Assembly (NCBI RefSeq): GCF_000787855.1
Contig: NZ_BBPQ01000045.1
Coordinates: 23,148 to 64,947 of the forward strand
Direction: 5' to 3'
DNA from: Streptacidiphilus anmyonensis
GTDB taxonomy: Bacteria > Actinomycetota > Actinomycetes > Streptomycetales > Streptomycetaceae
DNA length: 41,800 nt
Shown here: positions 32,412-40,425 of the stretch, in pieces
Numbering within the stretch: the stretch's first letter is position 1
Layout: each line of letters begins with the position of its first letter
The notes under the pieces: model-generated
Seen by the model: only the letters and a program-made list of their open reading frames with translations
What the model was told of the DNA's origin: nothing
The model's database searches: none
Program-made: the position numbers and the translations under genes

Positions 32412-32750
32412 GTGATCAAGAAGTCCCTGGCCGCCGTCGGCCTCGCCGCCACCGCGCTCGCCGTGACCGCCGCCCCGTCCTTCGCCATCGGCGACAGCGA
32501 CGGCGCCGCGTACTCGACCCAGGGCGCGGGCGGCACCGACGTCACCGGCACCTGGGGCAACGGCAGCCCGAACTTCCACACCGCGGACAACCCGAACGTC
32601 TGCCTGCCCGAGATCCACCACGTCCAGGTCGGCCTCGTGCCGATCCAGGCGGACGTCCCGGTCCTCAACCAGCAGGGCCACCAGATCTGCAACGTCGGCC
32701 AGACCACGCAGACCTTCGGCGACGCCCCGCTGAGCCACCTGATCGGCTGA
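32412..32750 (+). CDS. Rodlin family protein (copy 2)
   Basis: 112 residues from a GTG with AGGAG 7 nt upstream. Signal peptide MIKKSLAAVGLAATALAVTAAPSFA, then AIGDSDGAAYSTQGAGGTDV, the shared GTWGNGSPNF block, ICNVGQTTQTFGDAPLSHLIG. It has the same two Cys as the other copies but is the most divergent of the three, especially at HTADNPNV (HFLDNPNI in the others) and the C-terminus. Its 3' end is followed by a short hairpin, then copy 3. Confidence 0.88.
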   Translation: MIKKSLAAVGLAATALAVTAAPSFAIGDSDGAAYSTQGAGGTDVTGTWGNGSPNFHTADNPNVCLPEIHHVQVGLVPIQADVPVLNQQGHQICNVGQTTQTFGDAPLSHLIG

Positions 32751-32756
32751 CCTTCC

Positions 32757-32775
32757 CCGATCGGTCACCGATCGG
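32757..32775 (+). terminator. Short palindromic hairpin between rodlin copies 2 and 3
   Basis: CCGATCGG, TCA, CCGATCGG: two identical self-complementary 8-mers that can form an 8-bp stem with a 3-nt loop, 7 nt after the rodlin stop codon. It could be an attenuator or an operator. Confidence 0.5.
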
Positions 32776-32818
32776 CGGGTCCCGCCCACCCCAGTCGGAC
32801 AGAAAAGAGAACCACCCC

Positions 32819-33160
32819 ATGCTGAAGAAGGCCCTCGCCTACGCCGGTGTCGCGGCCGCCGCGATCGCCGCCACGGCGACGCCCGCCTCGGCCATCGGCG
32901 ACACGGACGGCTCCGCCGTCTCCACGCAGGGCGCCGGCGGCACCAACGTCACCGGGACCTGGGGCAACGACAGCCCCAACTTCCACTTCCTGGACAACCC
33001 GAACATCTGCCTGCCCGAGGTCCACCACGTGCAGGTCGGTCTGCTGGTCCCCGTCCAGGTCGACGTCCCGGTCGGCAACCAGCAGCTGCACCAGGTCTGC
33101 AATGTCGGCCAGGCGACCCAGTCCACGGGCGACGGCGCGGCCTCGCACCTGATCGGCTGA
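32819..33160 (+). CDS. Rodlin family protein (copy 3)
   Basis: 113 residues. Signal peptide MLKKALAYAGVAAAAIAATATPASA, then AIGDTDGSAVSTQGAGGTNV, GTWGNDSPNFHFLDNPNICL, VGLLVPVQVDVPVGNQQLHQ and STGDGAASHLIG. It has one extra residue (VGLLVPVQ against VGLVPIQ). Its middle and its last 45 bp match copy 1 almost base for base, including third codon positions, although its N-terminus is closer to copy 2. A 20-bp terminator stem follows. Confidence 0.88.
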   Translation: MLKKALAYAGVAAAAIAATATPASAIGDTDGSAVSTQGAGGTNVTGTWGNDSPNFHFLDNPNICLPEVHHVQVGLLVPVQVDVPVGNQQLHQVCNVGQATQSTGDGAASHLIG

Positions 33161-33185
33161 GCAGTACCCAGACCCTCCAGGATGT

Positions 33186-33230
33186 AGCAGGAAGGGCCCG
33201 GGAGTCTTCGACTCCCGGGCCCTTCCTGCT
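33186..33230. terminator. Bidirectional terminator with a 20-bp perfect stem
   Basis: 33186-33205 is the exact reverse complement of 33211-33230, with the 5-nt loop CTTCG. It sits between the stop of rodlin copy 3 (33160) and the convergent stop of hemB (33242), 26 nt and 12 nt away, and should end both transcripts. Confidence 0.93.
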
Positions 33231-33241
33231 CTCACCCAAAC

Positions 33242-34228
33242 TCAGCTGTCGCGCAGCCAGCGGGCGGCCTCGACGGCCCAGTAGGTGAGGATCTGCTCGG
33301 CGCCCGCGCGGCGGATCGAGGTGAGGGTCTCCATGATCATCCGGTCCCGGTCGATCCAGCCGTTGGCCGCGGCGGCCTCGACCATCGCGTACTCGCCGGA
33401 CACCTGGTAGGCGGCGACCGGCACCGGGCTGTGGTCGGCGACCTCGCGCAGCACGTCCAGATAGGCCATCGCGGGCTTGACCATCACCAGGTCCGCGCCC
33501 TCGGCGACGTCCAGCTCCAGTTCGCGCAGCGACTCACGGGCGTTGGCCGGGTCCTGCTGGTAGGCCTTGCGGTCGCCCTTGAGGGAGGAGCCGACGGCCT
33601 CGCGGAACGGACCGAAGAACGCGGAGGCGTACTTCGCGGTGTAGGCGAGGATCGACACGTCCTGGTGCCCCGCCTCGTCCAGCGCCTGGCGGATCACCGC
33701 GACCTGACCGTCCATCATCCCGGAGGGCCCCACCATGTGGACGCCGGCGTCGGCCTGGACCCGGGCCATCTCCGCGTAGCGCAGCAGGGTCGCGTCGTTG
33801 TCGACGCTGCCGTCGGCGGCGAGGACGCCGCAGTGGCCGTGGTCGGTGTACTCGTCCAGGCACAGGTCGGACATGACCACGACCTGGTCCCCGACCTCCG
33901 CGACGACGTCGCGGATGGCCTGCTGGAGGATCCCGTCGGGGTTGGTCCCCTCGGAGCCGACGGCGTCCTGCACGGCCGGGACGCCGAACAGCATGATGCC
34001 GCCGACGCCCGCGGCCGCGGCCTCGTTGGCGGCCTTCTTCAGGGTGTCCCGGGTGTGCTGGACCACGCCGGGCATGGAGGCGACGGGAACCGGCTCCTTG
34101 ATCCCCTCCCGCACGAACATCGGCAGGATCAGCTCGGCCGGGTGGAGCCGGGTCTCCGCGACGAGCCGCCGGACGGCGGGAGTCGTACGAAGTCGCCGAG
34201 GGCGGATGTACGGACTCTCGATACCCAT
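33242..34228 (-). CDS. hemB: 5-aminolevulinate dehydratase (porphobilinogen synthase)
   Basis: 328 residues. HemB condenses two 5-aminolevulinates to porphobilinogen. Landmarks are [30 protein letters not shown] (the region that holds metal ligands in many HemB enzymes), [20 protein letters not shown] with the first active-site Lys, and [13 protein letters not shown] with the Schiff-base Lys; YQVSGEYAM completes the site. AGGAG lies 8 nt before the ATG. Last gene of the rex-hem operon, 36 bp after hemD. Confidence 0.96.
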   Translation of the reverse strand: MGIESPYIRPRRLRTTPAVRRLVAETRLHPAELILPMFVREGIKEPVPVASMPGVVQHTRDTLKKAANEAAAAGVGGIMLFGVPAVQDAVGSEGTNPDGILQQAIRDVVAEVGDQVVVMSDLCLDEYTDHGHCGVLAADGSVDNDATLLRYAEMARVQADAGVHMVGPSGMMDGQVAVIRQALDEAGHQDVSILAYTAKYASAFFGPFREAVGSSLKGDRKAYQQDPANARESLRELELDVAEGADLVMVKPAMAYLDVLREVADHSPVPVAAYQVSGEYAMVEAAAANGWIDRDRMIMETLTSIRRAGAEQILTYWAVEAARWLRDS

Positions 34229-34264
34229 TTACTGCGCTCCTTCAGTTCCACGAGCCGGACGAGG

Positions 34265-35947
34265 TTAGCGGGCCTTCCGACGTGACCCAGGCCGTCGCTC
34301 CGAGGGGCGGTAGACCGGCTCGCCCGCCTCGTGGGCCGCGTCCCGGCGCGCCGCGCCGAACTCGGCGAGGGCCTCGGCGAGAGCGTGGACGGACGGGGCG
34401 GGAGCGAGGACGTCGACGCGGAGCCCGTGCTCCTCGGCCGTCTTCGCCGTCGCGGGGCCGATGCAGGCGATGACGGTCACGTTGTGCGGCTTGCCCGCGA
34501 TGCCGACCAGGTTCCGCACGGTCGACGACGACGTGAAGATCACCGCGTCGAAGCCGCCGCCCTTGATCGCCTCGCGGGTCTCCGCCGGCGGCGGCGCCGC
34601 GCGGACGGTGCGGTAGGCGGTGACGTCGTCGACCTCCCAGCCCAGCTCCACCAGGCCCGCGATCAGCGTCTCGGTGGCGATGTCGGCGCGGGGCAGCAGC
34701 ACGCGGTCGATCGGGTCGAAGACCGGGTCGTAGGGCGGCCAGTCCTCCAGCAGCCCGGCGGCGCTCTGCTCGCCGCTCGGCACCAGATCCGGCTTGACGC
34801 CGAAGTCGACCAGCGCCTTGGCCGTGGTCTCGCCGACCGCCGCGACCTTGATGCCCGCGAAGGCACGGGCGTCGAGCCCGTACTCCTCGAACTTCTCGCG
34901 CACGGCCTTGACCGCGTTGACCGAGGTGAACGCGATCCACTCGTAACGGCCGGTCACCAGGCCCTTGATGGCGCGTTCCATCTGCTGCGGGGTGCGCGGC
35001 GGCTCGACGGCGATGGTCGGGACCTCGCTGGGGACCGCGCCGTAGCCGCGCAGCTGGTCGCTGAGCGCGCCGGCCTGGTCCTTGGTGCGCGGGACGAGGA
35101 CGTTCCAGCCGAAGAGCGGCTTGGTCTCGAACCAGGACAGCTCCGCCCGGTGCTCGACCTGCTCGCCGACGACCACGATGACGTTGCTGGCCGGGTCCAC
35201 CGGCGCCGAGACCGGCGAGGGGAGGACCTTGGCCGCCTTCAGCTCGGCCGCGATCGAGCCGAGCGTGCCGCACCAGGTGCGCTGACGCGTCGTCGTGCCC
35301 TCGAGGGTGACCGAGACCGGCGTCTCCGGCTTGCGACCGTTGGTCACCAGGGACGAGGCCGTGGACGGGATCGAGCCGAGTATGGTGCGGACCACGAGCG
35401 TCGACTCGCAGGCGCCGAGGTCGGCCCAGACCGACTCCGGGAGCAGGCCGGCCGCGTCGACGAAGCGGACGTCCGCACCGCGCGCGCCCGCGCGCAGCGG
35501 GACGCCGGCGTAGGCGGGGACGCCGACGGACTGGGCGATGCCGGGCACGACCTGGAAGGGGACGTGCGCCTGGGCGCAGGCCAGCATCTCCTCGGCGGCG
35601 CGGCCGTCGAGGCCGGGGTCGCCGTCGACGGTGCGCACGACGTGCTTGCCGCCGCGGACCGCGCCGAAGAAGCGAGAGACCGCGGCGCCGCCGTCGCCGC
35701 CCAGCACGCCGCCCTCGTCGAGGACGAAGGCGTCGGAGGCGTCGGCGGCCTGGTGCATCTCGACGTGCGCGGGGCAGTGGGCGCGCACGGCCGCTGCGGT
35801 GAGCGGGTCGGCCACGAGCACGTCGGCGGAGGCGAGCACCTCCACCGCACGCAGCGTCAACAGGCCGGGGTCGCCGGGACCGGCACCGAGGAAGGTGACC
35901 TGGCCGACGGCGCGACGCGGGTTGTCGGGACTGGCGGTGGGGCTCAC
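34265..35947 (-). CDS. hemD: Uroporphyrinogen-III methyltransferase-like / uroporphyrinogen-III synthase fusion
   Basis: 560 residues from a GTG that overlaps the hemC stop (GTGA). The N-terminal half (about 15-255) is an SUMT/CobA-like domain: VTFLGAGPGDPGLLTLRAVEVL, DPGLDGRAAEEML, VPFQVVPGIAQSVGVPAYAG and TPVSVTLEGTTTRQRT. The C-terminal half (about 280-530) is HemD: FGWNVLVPRTKDQAGALSDQ, WIAFTSVNAV, AAVGETTAKAL and FTSSSTVRNLVG. HemD closes hydroxymethylbilane to uroporphyrinogen III; the SUMT half would methylate it towards siroheme or B12. This fusion is the usual form in streptomycetes. The tail is Arg/Glu-rich. Whether the SUMT half is active cannot be judged from sequence alone. Confidence 0.94.
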   Translation of the reverse strand: MSPTASPDNPRRAVGQVTFLGAGPGDPGLLTLRAVEVLASADVLVADPLTAAAVRAHCPAHVEMHQAADASDAFVLDEGGVLGGDGGAAVSRFFGAVRGGKHVVRTVDGDPGLDGRAAEEMLACAQAHVPFQVVPGIAQSVGVPAYAGVPLRAGARGADVRFVDAAGLLPESVWADLGACESTLVVRTILGSIPSTASSLVTNGRKPETPVSVTLEGTTTRQRTWCGTLGSIAAELKAAKVLPSPVSAPVDPASNVIVVVGEQVEHRAELSWFETKPLFGWNVLVPRTKDQAGALSDQLRGYGAVPSEVPTIAVEPPRTPQQMERAIKGLVTGRYEWIAFTSVNAVKAVREKFEEYGLDARAFAGIKVAAVGETTAKALVDFGVKPDLVPSGEQSAAGLLEDWPPYDPVFDPIDRVLLPRADIATETLIAGLVELGWEVDDVTAYRTVRAAPPPAETREAIKGGGFDAVIFTSSSTVRNLVGIAGKPHNVTVIACIGPATAKTAEEHGLRVDVLAPAPSVHALAEALAEFGAARRDAAHEAGEPVYRPSERRPGSRRKAR

Positions 35948-36936
35948 TTGGCTCGCTCCCCCATGAGACCGGCAGCGCCGGCGGCGAGCAGGCGCGCGGC
36001 GAGGCCGCGTCCCAGCTCGTCGGGGGCGCCGTGGCCGGTGGCGGACAACTGCACGACGGTGTCTCCGTCGACGGTGCCGACGACGGCCCGCAGTTCGAGC
36101 TCGTCGGCGTGGGTGGTGGCTGGTGTGGTGGCGAGCGCGCCGACCGGCGCGGAGCAGCCGGCCTCCAGGGCGGCCAGCAGGGTGCGCTCGGCGGTGACGG
36201 CGGCGCGGGTGGGCGCGTCGTCGAGGGCGGCCAGGGCGGCGACCAGCACGGGGTCGCCCGCGGCGCACTCGATGGCGAGGGCGCCCTGGCCGGGGGCCGG
36301 GAGCATCACGTCGGTGTCGATGACCTCGGTGGCCTCGGCGAGGCGGCCGAGACGGCTCAGACCGGCGGCGGCGAGGATCACGCCGTCGAGGCGGCCGTCG
36401 CGGACGTAGCCGATGCGGGTGTCGACGTTGCCGCGGATCGGGACCGTCTCGATCGCCAGGCCCTCGGCTCGGGCCCAGGCGTGGAGCTGCGCCATGCGGC
36501 GCGGGGAGCCGGTGCCTATCCGGGCCGGGTGGGCCGGGTCGGCCTTCTCCAGCAGCTCGCTCAGGGTCAGCCCGTCGCGGGCGACGATCGCGTCCCGCGG
36601 GTCCTCGCGCTTCGGGACGGCGGCGAGGACGAGCCCCTCCGGCGCGGCCGTGGGCAGGTCCTTGAGGGAGTGGACGGCGAAGTCGATCGTCCCGGCGAGC
36701 AGCGCGTCGCGCAGCGCGGAGACGAAGACGCCGGTGCCGCCGATCTGCGCGAGCGCCTCGCGGGAGGTGTCGCCGTAGGTGGTGATCTCGACCAGCTCGA
36801 CGCGGCGCCCGGTGGCGGCGGTGACGGCTTCGGCGACCATGCCGGACTGGGCCATGGCCAGCGCGCTGCGCCGGGTGCCGAGCCGTAGCGCGGGTGGTGG
36901 GGAGGAGGGCTGAGTCATGCTCGTCTGACCCGTCAT
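35944..36936 (-). CDS. hemC: Hydroxymethylbilane synthase (porphobilinogen deaminase)
   Basis: 330 residues from the ATG that overlaps the hemA stop (ATGA); an ATG six codons later is possible. LRLGTRRSALAMAQSGMVA, DFAVHSLKDLPT, IGTGSPRRMAQL, PIRGNVDTRIGYV and LPAPGQGALAIE are the standard substrate and cofactor sites. Cys near residue 261 in LEAGCSAPVG binds the dipyrromethane cofactor. HemC joins four porphobilinogens into hydroxymethylbilane, the substrate of the next gene product. Confidence 0.96.
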   Translation of the reverse strand: MTGQTSMTQPSSPPPALRLGTRRSALAMAQSGMVAEAVTAATGRRVELVEITTYGDTSREALAQIGGTGVFVSALRDALLAGTIDFAVHSLKDLPTAAPEGLVLAAVPKREDPRDAIVARDGLTLSELLEKADPAHPARIGTGSPRRMAQLHAWARAEGLAIETVPIRGNVDTRIGYVRDGRLDGVILAAAGLSRLGRLAEATEVIDTDVMLPAPGQGALAIECAAGDPVLVAALAALDDAPTRAAVTAERTLLAALEAGCSAPVGALATTPATTHADELELRAVVGTVDGDTVVQLSATGHGAPDELGRGLAARLLAAGAAGLMGERAK

Positions 36937-38240
36937 GAGATCATCCTGGTGGTGCTGACGGCCTCAACGGCCATGGGATCGAGGTCGAACAGTTCGCGCA
37001 GCGCCTCGGCGTAGGAGGCCCCGCCGGGCTCCCCGGCCAGTTGCTTGACACGGACGGTGGGCTGGTGGAGCAGCTTGTCCACGACGCGGCGGACGGTCTG
37101 CTGGATCTCCGCGCGGGTGCGGGTGTCCAGCTCGGGGAGGCGCCCGTCGAGTCGCTCCAGCTCGGCGTTGACCAGCTCGGTGGCCATGGCGCGCAGGGCG
37201 ACGACGGTCGGGGTGATCGCGGCCGCGCGCTGGGCGGCGCCGAAGGCGTCGACCTCCTCGGCCACGATGCGGCGGACCGCGTCGACGTCGAGGGCGCCGG
37301 AGTCGGCGTGCTGGGCGGCGGTCGCGAGAGTCTCCAGGTCGACCAGGTGGACGCCGGGGAGGGCGTGCGCGGCCGGGTCGACGTCGCGCGGCATGGCCAG
37401 GTCGAGCACGGACAGCGGGCCGGCGAAGGCGCTGCGCTTCTCGGCCGCCAGGGCGAGGTCCTCGGCGGTCAGCACGATCCCGGCCGCCCCGGTACAGGAG
37501 ATGACGACGTCGGCCTCGGCGAGGGCGGCGCCGACCTCGTCGAAGGGGACGGCCCGGCCGCCGAGCTGCTCGGCGAGGCGTTCCGCCTTCTTCTGTGTGC
37601 GGTTGGCGATGACCAGCTCGGCGACGCCCTCGCGGGCGAGGGTGGCGGCGGCGAGCGAGCTCATGGATCCGGCCCCGACGACCAGCGCGCGGCGTTCGGC
37701 GACGGGCCCGGCGACGGCGGCGATCTGCTCCAGGCCGAAGGTGACCAGCGTCTGCCCGGCCTTGTCGATGGCGGTCTCGCTGTGGGCGCGCTTGCCGACC
37801 CGCAGGGCCTGCTGGAACAGCTCGTTGAGGCCCCGGGCCGCGGTGTGCTGGTCCTGCGCCAGGTGCAGCGCGTCGCGCAGCTGGCCGAGGATCTGACCCT
37901 CGCCGACGACCATCGAGTCCAGGCCGCAGGCCACCGAGAAGAGGTGGTGCACGGCGCGGTCCTCGTAGTGCACGTAGAGGTGCGCGGTGAGCTCGTCCAG
38001 GGCGACGCCGGAGTGCTCGGCGAGCAGCGTGGACAGCTCGGCGACCCCGGCGTGGAACTTGTCCACGTCGGCGTAGAGCTCGATGCGGTTGCAGGTGTTC
38101 AGCAGGGCGGCCTCGGCCACCGGCGTCGCCGCGGCGGCGGAGTGCAGCAGCCGGGACGGCTGATGCCCCGTCAGCGCGGCGCGCTCCAACAGACCGACCG
38201 GCGCGCTGCGGTGGCTCAGTCCCACGACCAGCAGGCTCAT
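36933..38240 (-). CDS. hemA: Glutamyl-tRNA reductase
   Basis: 435 residues. First enzyme of the C5 pathway; makes glutamate-1-semialdehyde, the HemL substrate. The N-terminus LLVVGLSHRSAPV, catalytic Cys50 in LLNTCNRIELYA, SVACGLDSMVVGEGQILGQL, the NADPH site RRALVVGAGSMSSLAAATL and a C-terminal dimerisation helix (RAEIQQTVRRVVDKLLHQPTVR) are all present. The ATG overlaps the rex stop codon (ATGA), so it is translationally coupled to the redox regulator. Confidence 0.96.
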   Translation of the reverse strand: MSLLVVGLSHRSAPVGLLERAALTGHQPSRLLHSAAAATPVAEAALLNTCNRIELYADVDKFHAGVAELSTLLAEHSGVALDELTAHLYVHYEDRAVHHLFSVACGLDSMVVGEGQILGQLRDALHLAQDQHTAARGLNELFQQALRVGKRAHSETAIDKAGQTLVTFGLEQIAAVAGPVAERRALVVGAGSMSSLAAATLAREGVAELVIANRTQKKAERLAEQLGGRAVPFDEVGAALAEADVVISCTGAAGIVLTAEDLALAAEKRSAFAGPLSVLDLAMPRDVDPAAHALPGVHLVDLETLATAAQHADSGALDVDAVRRIVAEEVDAFGAAQRAAAITPTVVALRAMATELVNAELERLDGRLPELDTRTRAEIQQTVRRVVDKLLHQPTVRVKQLAGEPGGASYAEALRELFDLDPMAVEAVSTTRMIS

Positions 38241-39085
38241 CCCGCCGCCTCCTCGTACTCCTGGCCCTGCTCGTGCCCGTGGCCGTGTCCGGGCGCCACG
38301 GCGCGTTCCGGAGTGGAGACTACTGCGGCGGCGGGGGCGGAAGGGACTTCCGCGTCGGCGTCCGCCTCGGTGGGCCCGTCATCGTCGCGGTACTCGTCGC
38401 CGGCCTTGCGCTGCTCGTGGAAGGCCAGGATCTGCAGCTCGATGGAGAGGTCGACCTTGCGCACGTCGACGCCGTCCGGCACGTTCAGCACGGTCGGGGC
38501 GAAGTTGAGGATGCTGGTGACGCCGGCGGCGACGAGGCGGTCGCAGACCTGCTGGGCGGCGCCGGGCGGGGTGGTGATGACGCCGATGGAGACCCGCTCG
38601 GAGCGGATGATCTCCTCCATCTCGTCGGTGTGGCGCACCGGCAGGCCGGCCACCACGTTCCCGGTGATGGCGGGGTCGGCGTCGAGCAGGGCGGCGACGC
38701 GGAAGCCGCGGGAGGCGAAGCCGCCGTAGTTGGCGAGGGCGTGGCCCAGGTTTCCGATGCCGACGATGACCACGGGCCAGTCCTGGGTCAGGCCCAGCTC
38801 GCGGGAGATCTGGTAGACGAGGTACTCGACGTCGTAGCCGACGCCGCGGGTCCCGTAGGAGCCGAGGTAGGAGAAGTCCTTGCGCAGCTTGGCGGAGTTG
38901 ACGCCGGCCGCGGCGGCGAGCTCCTCGGAGGAGACCGTGGGCACCGAGCGCTCGGACAGGGCGGTGAGCGCGCGGAGGTACAGCGGCAGCCGGGCGACCG
39001 TCGCATCGGGAATACCCCGGCCCCGGCTGCGGCGGGTGCCTGCGGCGGGGTTGGGGTTGTGCTGAGTGGATCGGCCAGTTGCCAC
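38237..39085 (-). CDS. rex: Redox-sensing transcriptional repressor Rex
   Basis: 282 residues from a GTG with AGGAG 4 nt upstream (VATGRSTQHN). Winged-helix DNA-binding domain: RGIPDATVARLPLYLRALTA, SSEELAAAAGVNSAKLRKDFSYLGSYGTRGVGY. Rossmann NAD(H) domain: VVIVGIGNLGHALANYGGFA. Rex binds operators when NADH is low and releases them when NADH/NAD+ rises; in S. coelicolor it controls cydAB, nuo and its own rex-hem operon. The C-terminal tail (about 40 residues, Asp/Glu-rich, then HGHGHEQGQEYEEAAG) is a lineage extension. A Rex operator is visible in its upstream region. Confidence 0.96.
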   Translation of the reverse strand: MATGRSTQHNPNPAAGTRRSRGRGIPDATVARLPLYLRALTALSERSVPTVSSEELAAAAGVNSAKLRKDFSYLGSYGTRGVGYDVEYLVYQISRELGLTQDWPVVIVGIGNLGHALANYGGFASRGFRVAALLDADPAITGNVVAGLPVRHTDEMEEIIRSERVSIGVITTPPGAAQQVCDRLVAAGVTSILNFAPTVLNVPDGVDVRKVDLSIELQILAFHEQRKAGDEYRDDDGPTEADADAEVPSAPAAAVVSTPERAVAPGHGHGHEQGQEYEEAAG

Positions 39086-39130
39086 GGTGCTCCTGAGGGT
39101 GAAGCTGGGCTGCGAACGCCAGGCTATGTC

Positions 39131-39150
39131 TTTGTGAACGCGTGCACAAA
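39131..39150. promoter_or_regulatory. Rex operator (ROP) upstream of rex
   Basis: TTTGTGAACGCGTGCACAAA matches the Rex consensus TTGTGAANNNNTTCACAA with one mismatch. It is centred about 55 bp before the rex GTG, so it predicts autoregulation of the rex-hem operon by NADH/NAD+. Confidence 0.9.
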
Positions 39151-39186
39151 GATGGTGTCCGTTTTGTCCACCAGGAGTGATGCGCA

Positions 39187-39915
39187 TCACGCCCGCCCCC
39201 CGGGAACCGCGGGACACACTGCCGATACGCCGTACGGTACGGCGCACGGTACGCCGTACGCCTCGAGCCCGGAGACAGCGGAACGATTCTGCGTGTGCAG
39301 AGCCTGCGCCCGGCGGCGCAGCTTCGGCCACAGGGCGCGCTGAGCCTGCTCGACGGCCGCGCGCACCGGCTCGACGCCGCCGGCCGGAGTGGACAGGGCG
39401 CGGCGCAGCACCCGCGCGGTGGCGCGGGCGTCGCCGAGCGCGGTGTGCGCGTCGAAGCCGGGCAGCCCGAACGCGGCAGTGCAGGCGAGCAGTGAACGGC
39501 CGGCGAGCCGCGCGCCGAGGACGCGCTCGGCGAGCGCCATCGTGCACAGCGTCGGCACCTCCGGCACGGCGACCCCGATCCGGGCGAACTCCCGCACCAG
39601 GAAGCCCACGTCGCAGGCGACGTGGTGGCCGACCAGCACCCGGCCGCGCAGCAGGTCCGCCAGGTGGGGGGCGATCTCACGGAACACCGGCGCGCCCGCG
39701 ACCTGTTCCTGCGCGATGCGGTGCACGGACGTCGGCCCGACCGGCCCGCCGGGGTCGACCAGGGTGGTGAACTCGTCCTCGACGCGCAGCAGCGGGTAGT
39801 CGAGCAGCACGACGCCGACCTCGACCACACGGTGCCGCCAGGGGCTGCGCCCGCTCGCCTCGACGTCCACCACGGCGAACCCGCGAGCGGGCGGCGGCGT
39901 GGACGGGGGCTGCAC
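39187..39915 (-). CDS. DnaQ-like DEDDh 3'-5' exonuclease family protein
   Basis: 242 residues. I start at the GTG with AAGGAG 6 nt upstream (VQPPSTPPPARG); an upstream TTG precedes that site. Exo I is FAVVDVEASG (Asp and Glu), Exo II lies in VGHHVACDVGFL (Asp) and Exo III in FDAHTALGDARATA (His and Asp). The enzyme resembles the polymerase III epsilon subunit, but a stand-alone repair or RNA-trimming role is equally possible. The C-terminal 50 residues are not part of the fold and end in AYGVPCAVPYGVSAVCPAVP, encoded by palindromic repeats. Confidence 0.88.
   Translation of the reverse strand: MQPPSTPPPARGFAVVDVEASGRSPWRHRVVEVGVVLLDYPLLRVEDEFTTLVDPGGPVGPTSVHRIAQEQVAGAPVFREIAPHLADLLRGRVLVGHHVACDVGFLVREFARIGVAVPEVPTLCTMALAERVLGARLAGRSLLACTAAFGLPGFDAHTALGDARATARVLRRALSTPAGGVEPVRAAVEQAQRALWPKLRRRAQALHTQNRSAVSGLEAYGVPCAVPYGVSAVCPAVPGGRA
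39228..39259. repeat. Three CGCCGTAC half-elements in alternating orientation
   Basis: CGCCGTAC (39228-39235), its reverse complement GTACGGCG (39237-39244) and CGCCGTAC again (39252-39259), inside the 3' end of the exonuclease gene and 80-100 bp upstream of the Rex operator. The first two form a nearly continuous palindrome. Confidence 0.75.
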
Positions 39916-40052
39916 GGGGGGCTCCTTCTCGGTCGTCCCCCCGCGGCACAAAACCCCTCGATGGTAAGCGCACTAACAGCGGACGCCTACATCCTTACAA
40001 CCGGGTGAACCGGACATATCTTCCCCCGGCCTCATAGTTGGAGGCGCAATCG

Positions 40053-40331
40053 TTATGCGCCCAGCGCCTTGCGCAGGCGCACCGGGTCGACCTTCCAGAA
40101 GTCGTGCTGCCGTCCGTCGATCAGCGTGACCGGGATCTGCTCCCAGTACGTGCGGAACAGCTCCTTGTCCTCGTTGATGTCCAACTCCTCCACCGAGAAG
40201 CCGAGCTCCTCCGCGAGCCGGAGCACGACCGCGCGGGCGTCGTCGCACAGATGGCAGTCGGGCTTGCCGATCAGCGTCACCACGTGATCGGCGGGCTGCT
40301 TGGCGCTACGGCGCGGAAGAAGTGGAGCCAT
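40053..40331 (-). CDS. Glutaredoxin-like thiol-disulfide protein
   Basis: 92 residues. VVTLIGKPDCHLCDDARAVV is a thioredoxin/glutaredoxin-fold start with a CHLC redox pair (Cys26 and Cys29), and QIPVTLIDGRQHDFWKVD includes the cis-Pro loop. This is the short DUF836-type glutaredoxin family that lies near rex and hemA in streptomycetes. The ATG at 40331 gives the usual length; an ATG ten codons earlier is possible and no ribosome site decides. Divergent from the HAD hydrolase gene across 94 bp. Confidence 0.87.
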   Translation of the reverse strand: MAPLLPRRSAKQPADHVVTLIGKPDCHLCDDARAVVLRLAEELGFSVEELDINEDKELFRTYWEQIPVTLIDGRQHDFWKVDPVRLRKALGA

Positions 40332-40425
40332 GGCCACATTGTGGACCCGTCCGGCAGCCATGAGTTAACTCCCCCTCCACGCTGCGGATACAAGTTTCCG
40401 GCCGGTATCTGGCTATGCTCGCGGC

